Shown here: positions 1-12,054 of the stretch, piece by piece
Layout: the number at the start of each line of letters is the position of its first letter
How positions within the stretch are numbered: position 1 is the first letter of the stretch
Source of the DNA: Harmonia axyridis
Taxonomy: Eukaryota > Arthropoda > Insecta > Coleoptera > Coccinellidae
Reading direction: 5' to 3'
Assembly: GCF_914767665.1 (NCBI RefSeq)
Contig: NC_059505.1
Location: 41,351,506-41,415,505 of the forward strand
DNA: 64,000 bases
The notes under the pieces: generated by a model
Told to the model about the DNA's origin: nothing
Databases searched by the model: none
The model's input: only the letters and a program-made list of their open reading frames with translations
Position numbers and translations under genes: made by a program

Positions 1-985
1 AAAGAAAAAAGTCTAAAGGTGTTAAATCACAGGATTTTGGAGGACACTTGTGATCAACTCTTCGAAAATACACGGCGATGAAACTTTTATTGCAAAATTG
101 CGAATTGTTCGTTGCTTATGTGGCACGTTGCGCTGTCTTGTTGAAAACAAACGTTGTCCACATCACTATCTTCTAATTCCAGCCAGAAAGAATCATTAAT
201 CATAGCTCGATAGGGCAATTCATTCACAGTAACAGTTCCACCGGCCTCATTTTCTTAAGTAAGGTCCAATCACATCACCAGCCCAAAAACCTCACCAAAC
301 AGTAACACTTTGAGGATGAAGAGGCTTTTCAACAATAATTCTTGGATTTTTCGAGTCCCAAATGTGACAATGTTCGGAATCCAAACAAACAGATTGTCAT
401 TCAAATTAGTACGTTGTCGTTGAAGAATTTGGCTTTATTTGATAAATAAGATTATTTAAGGAACGATTTTACTATTAATTGATAGACAGAAGGAACGAGA
501 TTAATGCCAGTAAGTTCGAACTTGAAGTTCAACTAATAAACACGGCTTTTTACAAAATCTGGGGAATGATACAGGATTCAAACTTACTGGTATTAACCTC
601 GTTTCTTCTGTCTATCAATTAATACTGAAATCGTTCCTCAAATACTCTTATTTATGAAAATAAGCCAATTCCTTCAACGACACCGTACTAATTTGAATGA
701 CAATTTATTTGTTTGGATTCCGAACACTGACAGGAGAACCAAAAATGGCGGTGTGTGAAGTCACACTAATAGAGTGTATAGTGAAACTGCTGGAAAAATT
801 GGATGCTACACTTTGACTCAAAAGTGCTTTAGTTCTGCGAACTGTGACTGCAAAGTTTTCACCATCCTTGTAATGAATTTTAACAATTCCAATGCGCTGT
901 TGAAGCGTGTATCGTTCCATTTTTATAAATGGCGTAGTTTTTACTTGTCAAATGTCAAAAATTGACAGCTCCAAAAGTGACAGCT
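1..985 (-). mobile_element. Decayed Tc1/mariner (DD41D-like) element, runs off the left edge
   Basis: Reading the minus strand, 920-830 encodes an N-terminal DNA-binding segment (MERYTLQQRIGIVKIHYKDG). Positions 365-1 encode the catalytic part with stops and frameshifts, including HIWDSKNPR, VEKPLHPQSVTVW, FQQDSATCH and PPKSCDLTPLD. These match the general plan of the insect DD41D transposases elsewhere in this window, but the sequence is a different subfamily. The middle is replaced by an inverted duplication (371-726). The outer end near 950-985 contains TGTCAAATGTC and resembles the end of the remnants at 20345 and 24490. It is a pseudogene. The right boundary is approximate. Confidence 0.75.
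371..726. repeat. Inverted repeat, ~150-bp arms around a ~56-bp loop
   Basis: Positions 371-520 and 577-726 are inverted copies of each other with a few mismatches and small indels; both contain GGAATCCAAACAAA and GATAGACAGAA or their complements. The arm includes part of the transposase reading frame of the host element, so it is an internal inverted duplication of that element rather than a foreign insertion. Confidence 0.8.
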
Positions 986-1440
986 CTCCAGATAATAGAC
1001 TATTAAAAATGAAACCTCTTATTGGAAAACCCCTCATAATCATTGCATAACTCTACTATAATACAATCCCTTCATCTGTTATGTCTAGTGCGTAATATTG
1101 TTATCGATTTTCTGAACGACGTCATCATAATTCATTCATAATAGGTTCAGAACAATTAACAGCCCAGTTGGTGACAACAAAACAAGAGAACGAATGCTTA
1201 TATAAATAGCTGATTCGATTTAAAAGTGGCCAAGATGAAGTTGTACGAGAATCGTTATGTGACAATGGAAAGGATGCCATTGCAAGTGACAGGTTTCACA
1301 CTTTCGTTTAGTTCAGATCGATTGATCATTTTTTTTATATAGAGTATGATTCGATTAATAAAGGTTGAGAAAGTTACGTCATTATCGAATATCAGAGATG
1401 ATGATATCGATGGCACAAGTCATTATTATTTTTGTAGGGG
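986..1440. other. No recognised gene
   Basis: AT-rich sequence between two mobile elements. I see no coding signal or repeat structure I can name. Confidence 0.5.
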
Positions 1441-2412
1441 CGTCATCTTGATATGCTCATTTTTAATGCGAATCTACAGGGTGATATTTTTTCGGGAACA
1501 GTGCCCGCTTCTTTCCTCCAGAATTGGTAGTTTGAAAAAATTTGAAAAGAAACTTAGGTCTTGTACTACACTTTTTGATTTCTTATAGTTTAGTCCTATC
1601 TGCTATGGGTTTCCAGAAAAATTCAAACCTAGAGTAATAAAAATAGATAGAGAGAGTATACGCAATTTTTACATGTCCCCAACATGGTTAGATTACGTTG
1701 TCGGATTGTGATATATTTTCAAATACACAATTTTACTACATCGTTATGAATGTATATTATATTGAATGAAATATATTTATTTGAGTGATTCCTGATTAAA
1801 TATGCAAATTTGAATATTTGGAATCCGATATTTTTCCTAATTGTCGAATTTATAATAAGCGGAATATTTATTATTTTCTCTATCTACCTGCTGAAATCCA
1901 AGGTTTGGCAACTTTTGCTCTCCTAGTGTCATCGGTTGTTTCACGTCGTTTGGCGCGCTTGAATTTTGTTTTCTGAATTTCTGACATATTTTGGTATTTA
2001 TTTCAATATATTTTGAGTTAATATGAAACATTGATGCACTTTGGGATATAAGAAGTGCGTTCTTTGTGGAGAAACTCGCGAATTGAGTGAAATATCGTAT
2101 CACTGATATGTTTTCATTTCCGCGCGCTTCATGTCATATTTGATGGTTCATATTGCGGACAAAATTTGCTTACTGAAAATGACATATGCTCCCTCTATAT
2201 TTGTTTATTACTCTGAGATTCAAACCATTCTCTATCTAATAATCCTCGAGAAAATCCAAATTATTATGAAGATCCAGTTAGTAAGCTGTGATGAATAAAT
2301 CAATTATAAGTTTTGGCACGTTTTTACCCATTCTGATGTGAAGATTAATAAAGATCCGATAAACTGGTATAATCATCCTAAAAAAGTAGTACTATAAGAA
2401 ACACCCTGTATT
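1441..2412. mobile_element. MITE family T copy, interrupted by a family R insertion
   Basis: Positions 1441-1628 and 2218-2412 align with the middle and right part of a repeat also present at 11650-12054, 36547-37132 and 43805-44470. Shared landmarks are CTACAGGGTGATATTTTTTC, TACTACACTTTTTG and GTAAGCTGTGATGAATAAA, and the right end reads CACCCTGTA. The left end is missing. A family R MITE occupies 1629-2217 with an 8-bp duplication on each side. Confidence 0.75.
1629..2217 (+). mobile_element. Family R hAT-like MITE, copy 1
   Basis: A 589-bp element with terminal inverted repeats: AGAGTAATAAA at the left and TTTATTACTCT at the right, then a sub-terminal AGATAGAGNGAG. The target duplication ATTCAAAC is exact (1621-1628 and 2218-2225). 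An 8-bp duplication is the hAT-superfamily signature. There is no transposase; open frames on either strand are short and not conserved in function. Confidence 0.9.
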
Positions 2413-3096
2413 TCAATGCATATTTAATGCTATTCGGAAAGTAAAGATTAATCTTTCAACAGAAAAAGTGTTAAAAACTAAGAGGAACGTTGGAATAAAT
2501 GCACCACTCTTGAAGGTGGCTGGGCCCGTAACTTATTGAGCGAAGTAATACAATGTGATAATTTTTAGCCCGGTAGAATTGGCACCTGTTAACAATCCAT
2601 ATGATAACCAAACTCCATCATTGCGACTAATTTTCACTCTTGAAAAATATCCGAGTCGTCATCAAAAATTAGCACATCGCTAAGTGATTCCACTCGAACT
2701 GCTGATTTGATTAAAATCCTTATCCCATCGTATGATGATCCTCAGAATTTCATATATAGATAAGTGGTTTATTCTACCGACTATAGTTTCGATGAGATAC
2801 CGCGAAATAGTTCCAAATATCGAGTGAGCATTGTTTGGAGATCATCAACGATTATCGCATATTTATTTTTTTTTCACATTGAAGCATCCACGCTTGATTT
2901 CGAAATTATCGAATCAGAATTTGCTGGATTTGAAATCCAATTCGTGATCGTCGAAATCCTTGTTCTTAGATAACCGCGATCTTTGATATAAAGTTTGTGC
3001 AACTTTTTTTATGATTTTTATGAAAAAGACCACAGAAGTCTAATGGAAAAATTGACAACGGTTAATTTTTCTGAATTTTTCGTATTTCGTTGAATA
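2413..3096. other. No recognised gene
   Basis: Unique-looking AT-rich sequence; one open frame (2764-2973) has no recognisable motif. Confidence 0.5.
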
Positions 3097-4363
3097 ACAG
3101 GCCAATTGAAAAGTCCCCGTTCTACCATAGTAAAACACATTTTTTTTTAGAAAAATTCGATTTTATTATTCAACATAGTTGCCTTCGAGGGCGATACAGC
3201 GATTATAGCGATCTTCGAACTTTTCGATAGCATTTTTGTAGTACGATTTGTCTTTCGCTTCAAAATAGGCCTCAGTTTCTGAAATTACTGCTTCATTGGC
3301 GCTGATTTTTTTCCAGTGGCATTCTTTTGAGGTCTGAGAACAGAAAAAAGTCGCTGGGGGCCAGATCCGGCGAATACGGTGGATGCAGAAGCAATTCGAA
3401 GCCCAATTCATGCAATTTTGATATTGTTTCCATTGATTTGTGACACGACGCATTGTTTTGATGAAATGGCCTTTTTTGCTTCAAATGGGGCCGTTTTTTA
3501 ACGATTTCATCCTTTAAACGATCCAATAATACTATATAATAATCGCTGTTGATGGTCTGGCCTTTTTGGAAGTAATCAATGAATCAACCTTGCGCATCCC
3601 AGAATACTGATGCCATAACCTTGCCAGCTGACTGTCGTGGTTTTCCTCGCTTTGGATTTGGTTCATCTTGTACAGTCCACTCAGCTGACTGTCGATTGGA
3701 CTCCGGAGTGAAATTATGGGGCCATGTTTCATCCATTGCCACATATCGACGCAAAAATTCAGGTTTATTGCAATTAAATAGCTTCAAACAATGCTCAGAA
3801 TCATTAACACGTTATTGCTTTTGATCGATTCTGAGCTCGCGCAGCATCCATTTTGCACACAGCTTTCTCATGATTTGATGTACAAGTTCAGATGATATCT
3901 TCACAATGTCTGCTATCTTGATCAACTTCACTTAACAGTCATTCAAAATCATTTTCTGAACTTTTTGATTTGTTCGTCGGTGACAGTCTCTTTTGGGCGT
4001 CCACTGCGTTCGCTGTTTTCGGTCCTCATTTCATCACGTTTAAACTCAGCATATCAATCAATGATGGTTGATTTTTCTGGTACAGACCCCGGAAACTCTT
4101 CATCAAGCCAAGATTTTGCTTCAACTGTATTTTTTCCCTTCAGAAAGCAATATTTTATCAGCAAACGAAATCCTTTTTTTCCCATCTTTTTTCAAATAAC
4201 AAAAGTAGCTACACTCACAATGCAATATCTCACAAACTAATGGTCGGACTGTCGTCAAATTTTGACACGTATCGTTTGAAGGTTGGTACTAACTAAAAAT
4301 CCTATGGATTTAATACTAGCACCGCCATCTTTGCATCAGACCGAGTACTTTTCAATTGGCCTA
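3097..4363 (-). mobile_element. Himar-like (irritans-type) mariner, full length but broken
   Basis: About 1.27 kb with inverted ends reading AGGCCAATTGAAAAGT inward from both sides. The transposase runs on the minus strand from an ATG at about 4185 to about 3166, split by frameshifts. Visible blocks are the HTH region (PKETVTDEQ-like, 3965-4040), MDETW at the first catalytic aspartate, GKVMASVFWDAQG, and LAPSDFF at the third aspartate with KRM and YNRCIALEGNYVE at the C terminus. The second catalytic site reads HQNNASCH where the family has HQDNAPCH, so the aspartate is replaced by asparagine. The spacing is that of DD34D mariners. It cannot encode an active enzyme. Confidence 0.9.
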
Positions 4364-5332
4364 ATATACTACATCGTTTCCTAAAAAGAATGTTTCATAA
4401 AAATGACAACATTTTGTTGAATCTATCACGTCTTTTCATGTTTTAATAGCATTCCACAAACCAGGAAGTTTTGACTTATGTTTAGAAAACTGAATTGAGT
4501 GTAAAGTTCATAGAAAAAACATTGATACGAATTTAAACCATCTCTCGAAATTTTCAGACAAATAAATAATCCTGCATTCACATAAATTCTCAAATCTTGA
4601 TATAGATAAATAATTAATCAATATCTATCCTGTTCTTAATGAATTCATTCAATGAATTTTGATTTCCCCCTCTCTCCTAGTACTAGTAGGTACTTTCCAC
4701 TTATTAATCTCGCATACAATACTGATCACGTTTTAGTAATTCTTATCACGACATATTCTACGTATCAACAGAAAATATTTATATTTTTCTGTTCAGTGAA
4801 TTTACGCCTCAAATATACAGTCTATTTAATTACCACAAGATTAGATAAGGCCAATTGAAAACGAAACTTGATTTGTTGGTACAGAACGCTTTCAAAAACT
4901 CGCCTTATTTGCTCTTCGAAGAGTTTGTCCATACGTCTTATCTTTTTTCGTAACGTCTTGAAGATTTGGTTACCTACACGGCATTTCGAAAAAAACAGAG
5001 TGTGATAAGGCGATAAATGTTAATTTTAACAATCGAAAAATGTGTCTCACGATTGATAACAATGTAAATAAAGTTTTCTGCAATTCACGGTTTACCAATT
5101 TTACGTTAACAATTGGGATTTTCAATTGTGATGGTTTGTGTCAATATATTTGATTTTCCTAACGTTGAAAATAGCGTGAATTCGATAAAATGAGCTTTTG
5201 CACGTTAATTTATATTCGTTTTCATGATATTTTTCCATCAATTTACATTATTCAATCGTCTCAACATGAATCTGAAATCAAAACTTCCTGGGTCATATAT
5301 GATCTAAATGCCCAAAATAACAGCCCTATATA
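4364..5332. other. No recognised gene
   Basis: AT-rich intergenic sequence with no domain, repeat family or RNA gene that I can recognise. Confidence 0.5.
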
Positions 5333-6271
5333 TAGGGTGTTTTTCTTAGAGCTATAGAACTTTAAATTGCAATAAAACAACGATGGATTATTCGATTGGC
5401 ATGAATTTTATTTATCCGCAGGATAATCTTGTGGCATTACATTTTAAATATGATTTCTGGCATATGACCGCCACGGCTGTCTCGGATGTAGTCCAATCTA
5501 GACGTCCAATTTTCGATGACTTTTTCCAACATTTTTGGCCGTATATCGGCAATAACACGGCGAATGTTGTCTTCCAAATGGTCAAGGGTTTGTGGCTTAT
5601 CCGCATAGACCAATGACTTTACATAGCCCCACAGAAAGTTGTCTAGCGGTGTTAAATCACAAGATCTTGGAGGCCAATTCACAGGTCCAAAACGTGAAAT
5701 TAGGCGGTCAACAAACGTGTCTTTCAATAAATCGATTGTGGCACGAGCTGTGTGACATGTTGCGCCGTCTTGTTGGAACCACAGCTCCTAGACATCATGG
5801 TTGTTCAATTCAGGAATGAAAAAGTTAGTAATCTTGGCTCTATACTGATCACCATTGAATGTAACGTTCTGGCCATCATCGTTTTTGAAGAAGTACGGAC
5901 CAATGATTCCACCAGCCCATAGAGCCCACCAAACAGTTAGTTTTTCTGGATGTAACGGTGTTTCGACATACACTTGAGGATTATCTTCACTCCAAATGCG
6001 GCAGTTTTGTTTGTTGACGTAGCCATTCAACCAGAAGTGCACTTCATCGCTAAACAAAATAAAATGGACGTAGTGCGCGATACGTATTCCGCACAGAACC
6101 ATTATTTTCGAAATAAAATTGCACTATTTGCAAGCGTTGTTCAGGCGTGAGTCTACTCATGATGAATTGCCAAACCAAACTGAGAATAAATCACTTGACA
6201 GCTGTTAAATCGGTCGCCATCTTGAGCAGTAATGCCAACTTAAAGTTATATATCTCAAAAAAAACACCCGT
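5333..6271 (-). mobile_element. Short DD41D Tc1/mariner element, copy M1
   Basis: A 939-bp element at a TA site with inverted ends: GGGTGTTTTTCTTAGAGCTA at the left and a right end whose complement begins ACGGGTGTTTTT. The minus strand carries transposase fragments: FSDEVHFWLNG (first aspartate), [23 protein letters not shown] (second) and PLDNFLWGYVK (third, D changed to N here: PLDN for PLDY). In the family, 41 residues lie between the second and third aspartates, which is the DD41D (rosa-type) spacing. The segment between RALRPF and FSDE is deleted, as in every short copy here. Frameshifts and stops are present. Confidence 0.9.
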
Positions 6272-7609
6272 TAAATTTCATTAGTAAGTATATTTCCTAC
6301 TAATCACGTGAAGGTTTTCGTTGCAATTTCAACATGTTGCAACACAATGACAAATAATTCAAATTCGTCATCTATACGGAATAATAAATTCATAATTAAT
6401 AAGAAGATCCTATCCAACACCGAACTCAATTCAGTAATTTTCGTTATTGATGATCTATCAAGATCAAACTGCATCAAGGCTGTTCTTGTTAAAGATTACC
6501 ATTTGTTAGTGCAACCGACCTTGATGTTTTATTTATATGTGATATTGCGTGTATTTTATTATAAATATTGAATTCGAACTATTCGAAACCATTGTGAAAC
6601 TACATATGATCGATTTGTGATTTTATATTAATATTTTCGGGAAGATTGGTTTATTGCGAAACAATTAGATTCAGAATGAAATGCTTAGACTATATTCGCC
6701 ACATTCTATAGAAATGTTGTTCGGAAATATAGGGCACTCACAAAACGAAAAGAATTGCGAAAATGTCCTCAGAAAATTAAGTTCACAGAAAATGATTTAT
6801 ATTTTGAAATTTTCATTGAATTTCCTTTCTTTCGAATAACTTATAACGGGCTTTCCAATAGGACTCAGTCCTTACTTAATGAAAAGTCATATCAATTTGA
6901 TTAAAATAAACGCTTTTGATTTCACAAATTTTTTAATATTTTTTCAAAAATGTATTACATTGCAAAGTGTTACCTTAAATTCTTTGCAATTTCTTAGTTC
7001 TCTCATTTTTTATGGCAAGATGTACCTAGGGTATCTGATCTGTAGTATCAGATATCTGAGGTTGGTGTTTAGCGAAAAGTATCTCAGAAACTTGAGCTGT
7101 TACATGTAACAGAAGTTCCATTGAAGGCACTGACAAATTAACTTATCGAGCTTCTAAAAAGTGACTATGTGAATGTAAAAAGCATACAATGGATTTGGTC
7201 CTTATTTGATGGAAATTCATTGTCAAAACCACTTTTTTGAAGAAGTAAAAACAGGAAACATACGGTAAAATGAATCTCATTGCCTTAACTAGTCGAATCA
7301 ATAAGTTCACATTCTAAATAATGTATATTTTAAAAGTTGTAATATTCATAAATGTTTTCAGTTCACAAATTAAAGAATATTCAGTTTATCATCATCAACA
7401 ATGAACTTTCGAAATCATTTGAGGCAATTAGAATCATAACGCTTTTCGATCCTCTTAGTTTCGAGATAAAAATCCACTGAAAACCTGAGATTTAAGTTTC
7501 GAAAAAATTCGATCTACCGTACCATAAAAAAATGACCAATTGTGCAAAATTCGCGGTATTGTTTTTCACGACAATTGAAGGGAATAGAACGGAAATTGAC
7601 GTTTGAGAA
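6272..7609. other. No recognised gene
   Basis: AT-rich sequence. Open frames at 6308-6571 and 6879-7109 are hydrophobic or low-complexity and match no family I know. Confidence 0.5.
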
Positions 7610-7638
7610 GGTGAATCCTGGTTTTACCAGGATTCACC
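7610..7638. repeat. Perfect hairpin, 13-bp stem with 3-nt loop
   Basis: GGTGAATCCTGGT is followed by TTT and its exact complement ACCAGGATTCACC. A second, outer pairing of TTGACGTT (about 7597) and AACGTCAA (about 7669) suggests this is the centre of a small foldback element of about 85 bp. Confidence 0.85.
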
Positions 7639-7938
7639 AGAAGACGCTAGAATCACGCTGTATCTGAACGTCAATAATTACCAACTTAGCTACACGTGAT
7701 GATTTCTATGACGCAAGTTGACCTTGTCTGTTATGTCGATTCGTTTGTAGGACACCAGAATCGTAAATAGCGTGTGCTGCACATGAATTTGCTGGCAATA
7801 AAGCATAGCACAATCCTTGGCTCGCTTAGACGTACAGAAGGCACCTCAGTTTTTTAGAATTTTGGCAGGGTAGCTCCCAGAAGCGATACGGTGGTAGTTA
7901 CAATTGAATTGACAGGTCAATATGACTTTTATTGATAC

Positions 7939-8529
7939 CTCAGAGTAATAAACATAGATAGAGGGAGCATATATGTCATTTTCTGTGAGCAAATTTTGTC
8001 CCCAACATGAAGAATCAAATTTGACATGAAGCGCGTGGAAATGAAAATATATCAGTGATACTATATTTCACTCAATTCGCGAGTTTCTCCACAAAGAACG
8101 CACTTCTATGTCCCATAGTTAATCAACGTTTCATATTAACTCAAAATATATTGAAATAAATACCTAAATATATCAGAAATTCAGAAAACAAACTTCAAGC
8201 GCGCCAAACGACGTGAAACAACCAATGACACTAGGAGAGCAAAAGTTGCCAAACCTTGGATTTCAGCAGGTAGTTACGGAAAATAATAAATATTCTGCTT
8301 ATTATAAATTCGACAATTAGGAAAAATATCGAATTCCAAATATTCAAATTTGCATATTTTATCGGGAATCACTCAAATAAATATATTTCATTCAATATAA
8401 TATACATTCATAAGGATATAGTAAAATTGTGGATTTGAAAATGTATCACAATCCGACAACGTAATCTAACCATGTTGGGGACATGTGAAAAATGCGTATA
8501 CTCCCTCTATCTATGTTTATTACTCTATG
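7939..8529 (-). mobile_element. Family R hAT-like MITE, copy 2
   Basis: About 590 bp, inverted relative to copy 1 (starts CTCAGAGTAATAAACATAG, ends CTATGTTTATTACTCTATG). Flanks TTGATACC and GTTATACC are a degraded 8-bp target duplication. The body is colinear with copy 1, including GCGCGCCAAACGACGTGAAA. Confidence 0.9.
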
Positions 8530-9344
8530 GTTATACCAGTGAGAAATACAGCATAACATGTCATGTCAAGTGGCATTCATTCGTGATTAATAAAAAAGGT
8601 ATCGTCGTAGACAAAGTATAGTATATTACTCGCATATTACAGCTATTATTCACTCTGGTGAGTTATGTTCATTGAATAATTCACTGTTATGTACTACTTC
8701 AATGGAGATTATACGCGAAATGAAGAGCGCTACAAACTTTCCTTGAAATTAGAGCGAAAAACCAAGGGGGTTACCAGTTAAGAGTCGTTATTGAAAAAGT
8801 TATTCCCCCTTGTTAAAAACTCCCATAAACCAGTCTACGATCTTTATCCACCCTTCCCTCCCAGTAAGTTCTCCGTCTGAACAAAAGGCGATCGAACTTT
8901 CTTGTAGAAAATTTCCGTTCGTCCATTGTGTCAACCTTTAACCTACTAAACCCCAGATCTGAAAAGTTCTTGGATCGTTTCCAAATCTTTCCATCGAATT
9001 AACAGCCTCGGGTCGAGACTCAAGAATCAGATATAATCTGAATTTCATGCTCGGCTCTGAAGCATTCCCAAAGTAGGTCCGATGATTTCTCCACTCTAGT
9101 GTATAGGGGCACTCGAAGCGGTTATAATTTCCTCTACGAGATGCAGGGAACTGATTCTGGTGATTATTTCCGTTCGAAATGGACTGAAAAGTGGTATAAA
9201 CTTTCACGGGGTTACGCTACATCGTAGATTTTTATCTCAATAGTGATAATCACTGTATAAAGTTTATTAATGAGGAAGATTGGTATTTAATATCGTAGAA
9301 ACGTCTCAAACTGTCAATTCTGTCAAATATGAGACTGATCTATT
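8530..9344. other. No recognised gene
   Basis: Apparently unique sequence. A minus-strand open frame of 89 codons (8938-9207) has balanced composition but no motif I recognise and no visible splice context that would make it an exon. Confidence 0.4.
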
Positions 9345-9438
9345 GGTTCAATTGGACTACAGGTTAGTTGATCTACCAGCTTATATCTATCGGTTCGATT
9401 GAACTACAGGTAAGTTGATCTACCAGTTATGATCGACC
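9345..9438. repeat. Two 47-bp tandem units
   Basis: GGTTCAATTGGACTACAGG at 9345 recurs as GGTTCGATTGAACTACAGG at 9392. Both are followed by TTGATCTACCAG. The units differ at several sites, so the duplication is not recent. Confidence 0.75.
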
Positions 9439-9567
9439 TATCAATTCGTTGATTTCAGTTGGATATTCATAGTGGATACAAAAATGGATTTTAATTGAAA
9501 AGAAAACTACTTGATCATCACAAATAAATTTGTCTCTAATTCTGTGGAAAATCCATTCATACTTCTA

Positions 9568-10412
9568 AGGATTCATCAAGCCAAGTAGCTTGACTTTTAA
9601 CCAAATACTTGACTTGAAAATCAAGTTCGTGAAAAATTACATTCTTGAGCTTGACTTGATTTAAGATATTTATTGCTTGATTTGATATCAAGCTACTTGA
9701 TATTATTTGAGCTTGATTTGCACACCATATATTTCTGCAATCTCGTTCGTGCTTAGACTAAATAAGAGGATTCCTCGAGCGCCGAGAGACTGAAGCATTC
9801 GCCAGTGTGACTTTATTAGTAGTTTTCTCACATTTCTATGAAATCTTTTGGTGGATTTTGGTAGTTTCAGAAATATCTTCCCAAACTTGGCCAAAATGGC
9901 CAAGGATTTTTTATCAGCGTCAGCATCTTCAGCTCCTGTTGAGAGGCAATTTTCCAGAGCTGCTCTTACAAATAAAAAAACTCGCAATAGGTTAGGCGAC
10001 AAATCTATAAGATGCCTCATGTCTTAGATCCTGGATGGGAAATTATGAAATCAAACAAAGCCTGGAGGTTTCTCATTATTGAGAAACTTTATTTATTACT
10101 ATTTTTTATTTGGTTATGATTTTTAGTGATTTAATTCATGTTTCTATTTCAAAAAAGTTGATATTTTCTGTTCTTCTATTCAAAAAGTTTAATAAATAAA
10201 AGTGTTTCCTTCTCATTTAATAATTTTTTTATTGATGTGACACAACAAAATAAAACTGCTAAAAATCAAGTAGCTTGATATGATTCAAGTGCTTGAGAAA
10301 TAAATACTTGCCTCGACTAAATATTGAAAAACTACTACTTGACTTGAGCTTGACTTGAAATCAAGTCAAGCTCAAGCCAAGTTGCTTGAAAATCAAGCCA
10401 AGCCGTGAATCC
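9568..10412 (+). mobile_element. Internally deleted hAT transposon
   Basis: About 845 bp. The ends read GGATTCA inward from both sides and are followed by many copies of CAAGNCAAG and TTGACTTGA sub-terminal repeats. Plus-strand 9896-10030 encodes MAKDFLSASASSAPVERQFS followed by RAALTNKKTRNRLGDKSIRC, which matches the C-terminal dimerisation region of hAT transposases (the S-A-P-x-E-R-x-F-S block). The BED finger and most of the RNase H-like catalytic domain are missing. The 8-bp target duplication is not clear. Confidence 0.75.
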
Positions 10413-10550
10413 CCAATACTGCCATAGCTTGTAGAACAAAATCGTGTGAGAATATTTCAGTTTAACACAGATTTCATGGTTATATTTCATTATCGTGTGA
10501 AATATAAAATAAAATGAAATCTGAGTGCTACGAGTACTTTTTGAATAATA
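10413..10550. mobile_element. Partial MITE family B
   Basis: CTTGTAGAACAAAATCGTGT and TTTCATGGTTATATTTCATT align with the family B MITE at 14192-14466. Both ends are missing. Confidence 0.6.
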
Positions 10551-10960
10551 ACAAGAGTTTATGGGCCCAGATACCCACTGATATCTAAGAGATATTCCTT
10601 CAAATTACTGAATATTTGATGCGTAAAAGTACTTCCTCTCAATTCCATTCCCTCCCCTTCATAATTAAACAACCAAATCAACTTTTTCACAACAACTTCA
10701 AAGACATCTCTCGTCCAAATTCGCATCCAACAATGATATTCCTTCCACATTTTTTTTGCGCAACTTCCTTCCAGATTCTCAGATTGCGAGGGAGTCCAAA
10801 GCATAATGAATGACTTTGCGTAAGCAGTGACTAATTACAAGGTAAATTTAATGATAAAATATAAAACGGCTACAAGGTTTGGCCGGAACATTGCAATTGA
10901 CCCAATTCACTCTGTTGCCTCTGTTTGTTCGCCTCTATTGAAGAGAGAATCTCAATTGGT
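10551..10960. other. No recognised gene
   Basis: Unique-looking sequence; overlapping open frames on the two strands (10559-10813) have no recognisable domain. Confidence 0.4.
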
Positions 10961-11788
10961 CCCTGTGAATTGAAATGATCTTGTACGCTTGTTTAGATCG
11001 ATGCAAATGAACTACTCGCGTATGTTGTACGTGTATGAGTTGGTTAGCTAAGCTGCGTTCCCTTTGAAAGTGGAGCAATTTACAGGGTGGAGTGTTTTGG
11101 AAACGAGCTTTGATAGATACTTTTGAAGAATATCTAGTTAGTTAGGAGATGGTTTACCTTCTGAAGGAGTTTCTGTATTTACTTTCTGTATGTGGTTTAT
11201 CGTTAATTGGTGCGCCTTTGGAGATCGCAGGACTGTATACAGGGTTTCCTGAATTGAAGGTACAAACGATAATGACGAATAATTAAAAAAAAGGTCCTAT
11301 AATCATGGGACTGAAAAAGCTTTGTTTTCGAGATAAAGGGTGTTGAAGTTTGATTTTTTTTCTGATAATGCCTTCCCTGTGAATTGAAATGATCTTGTAC
11401 GCTTGTTTAGATCGATGCAAATGAACTACTCGCGTATGTTGTACGTGTATGAGTTGGTTAGCTAAGCTGCGTTCCCTTTGAAAGTGAAGCAATTTACAGG
11501 GTGGAGTGTTTTGGAAAGGAGCTTTGATAGATACTTTTGAAGAATATCTAGTTAGTTAGGAGATGGTTTACCTTCTGAAGGAGTTTCTGTATTTACTTTC
11601 TGTATGTGGTTTATCGTTAATTGGTGCGCCTTTGGAGATCATAGAACTGTATACAGGGTTTCCTGAATTGAAGGTACAAACGATAATTGAAAGTCTTATA
11701 AACATGGACCCGAAAACGCTTTGTTTTCGAGATACAGGGTGTTGATGTTTTTTTTGATAGCACCTTTCCTTCACAAGATGTCCAACTT
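10961..11788. repeat. 414-bp tandem duplication
   Basis: CCCTGTGAATTGAAATGATC starts at 10961 and again at 11375, and the ~400 bp after each start are nearly identical. The second half of each unit contains the beginning of MITE family T (GTATACAGGGTTTCCTGAAT, then CGAGATA and GGGTGTTGA). The first unit has an insertion near 11275-11300, and its end diverges more. Confidence 0.85.
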
Positions 11789-12054
11789 AAATTTGCATAG
11801 ATATTCCAATTCCAAGTTTACATCATGTGATATGCTAATTTTGAATGCAAATCTACAGGGTGATTCTTTTTCTGAAACAGTTCCCGCTTTTTTCTTCCAG
11901 AACTTTTTTTTTTGGTGGCCACTGGTCTTTTGGAAAAATGGTAAAAGGAAGTTTGATCCAGTATAACACTTTTTGGTTTCGTCTTGTTTTGTCGAATCTG
12001 CTACCGATTTCGAGAAAAAAATCAAATAATTATCTAGTAATCCTAAGGAGAATT
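11650..12054 (+). mobile_element. MITE family T copy, right part replaced
   Basis: Starts in the second unit of the 414-bp duplication (TACAGGGTTTCCTGAATTGA) and continues through CATCATGTGATATGCTAATT, CTACAGGGTGATTCTTTTTC and TCTAGTAATCCT. At 12055 it is cut by a family R MITE and does not resume. Confidence 0.7.

Noticed and set aside
1837..2103. 88-codon frame, and similar frames in every family R copy
   Set aside because: They are translations of a non-coding MITE. Frames differ between copies and are not under visible constraint.
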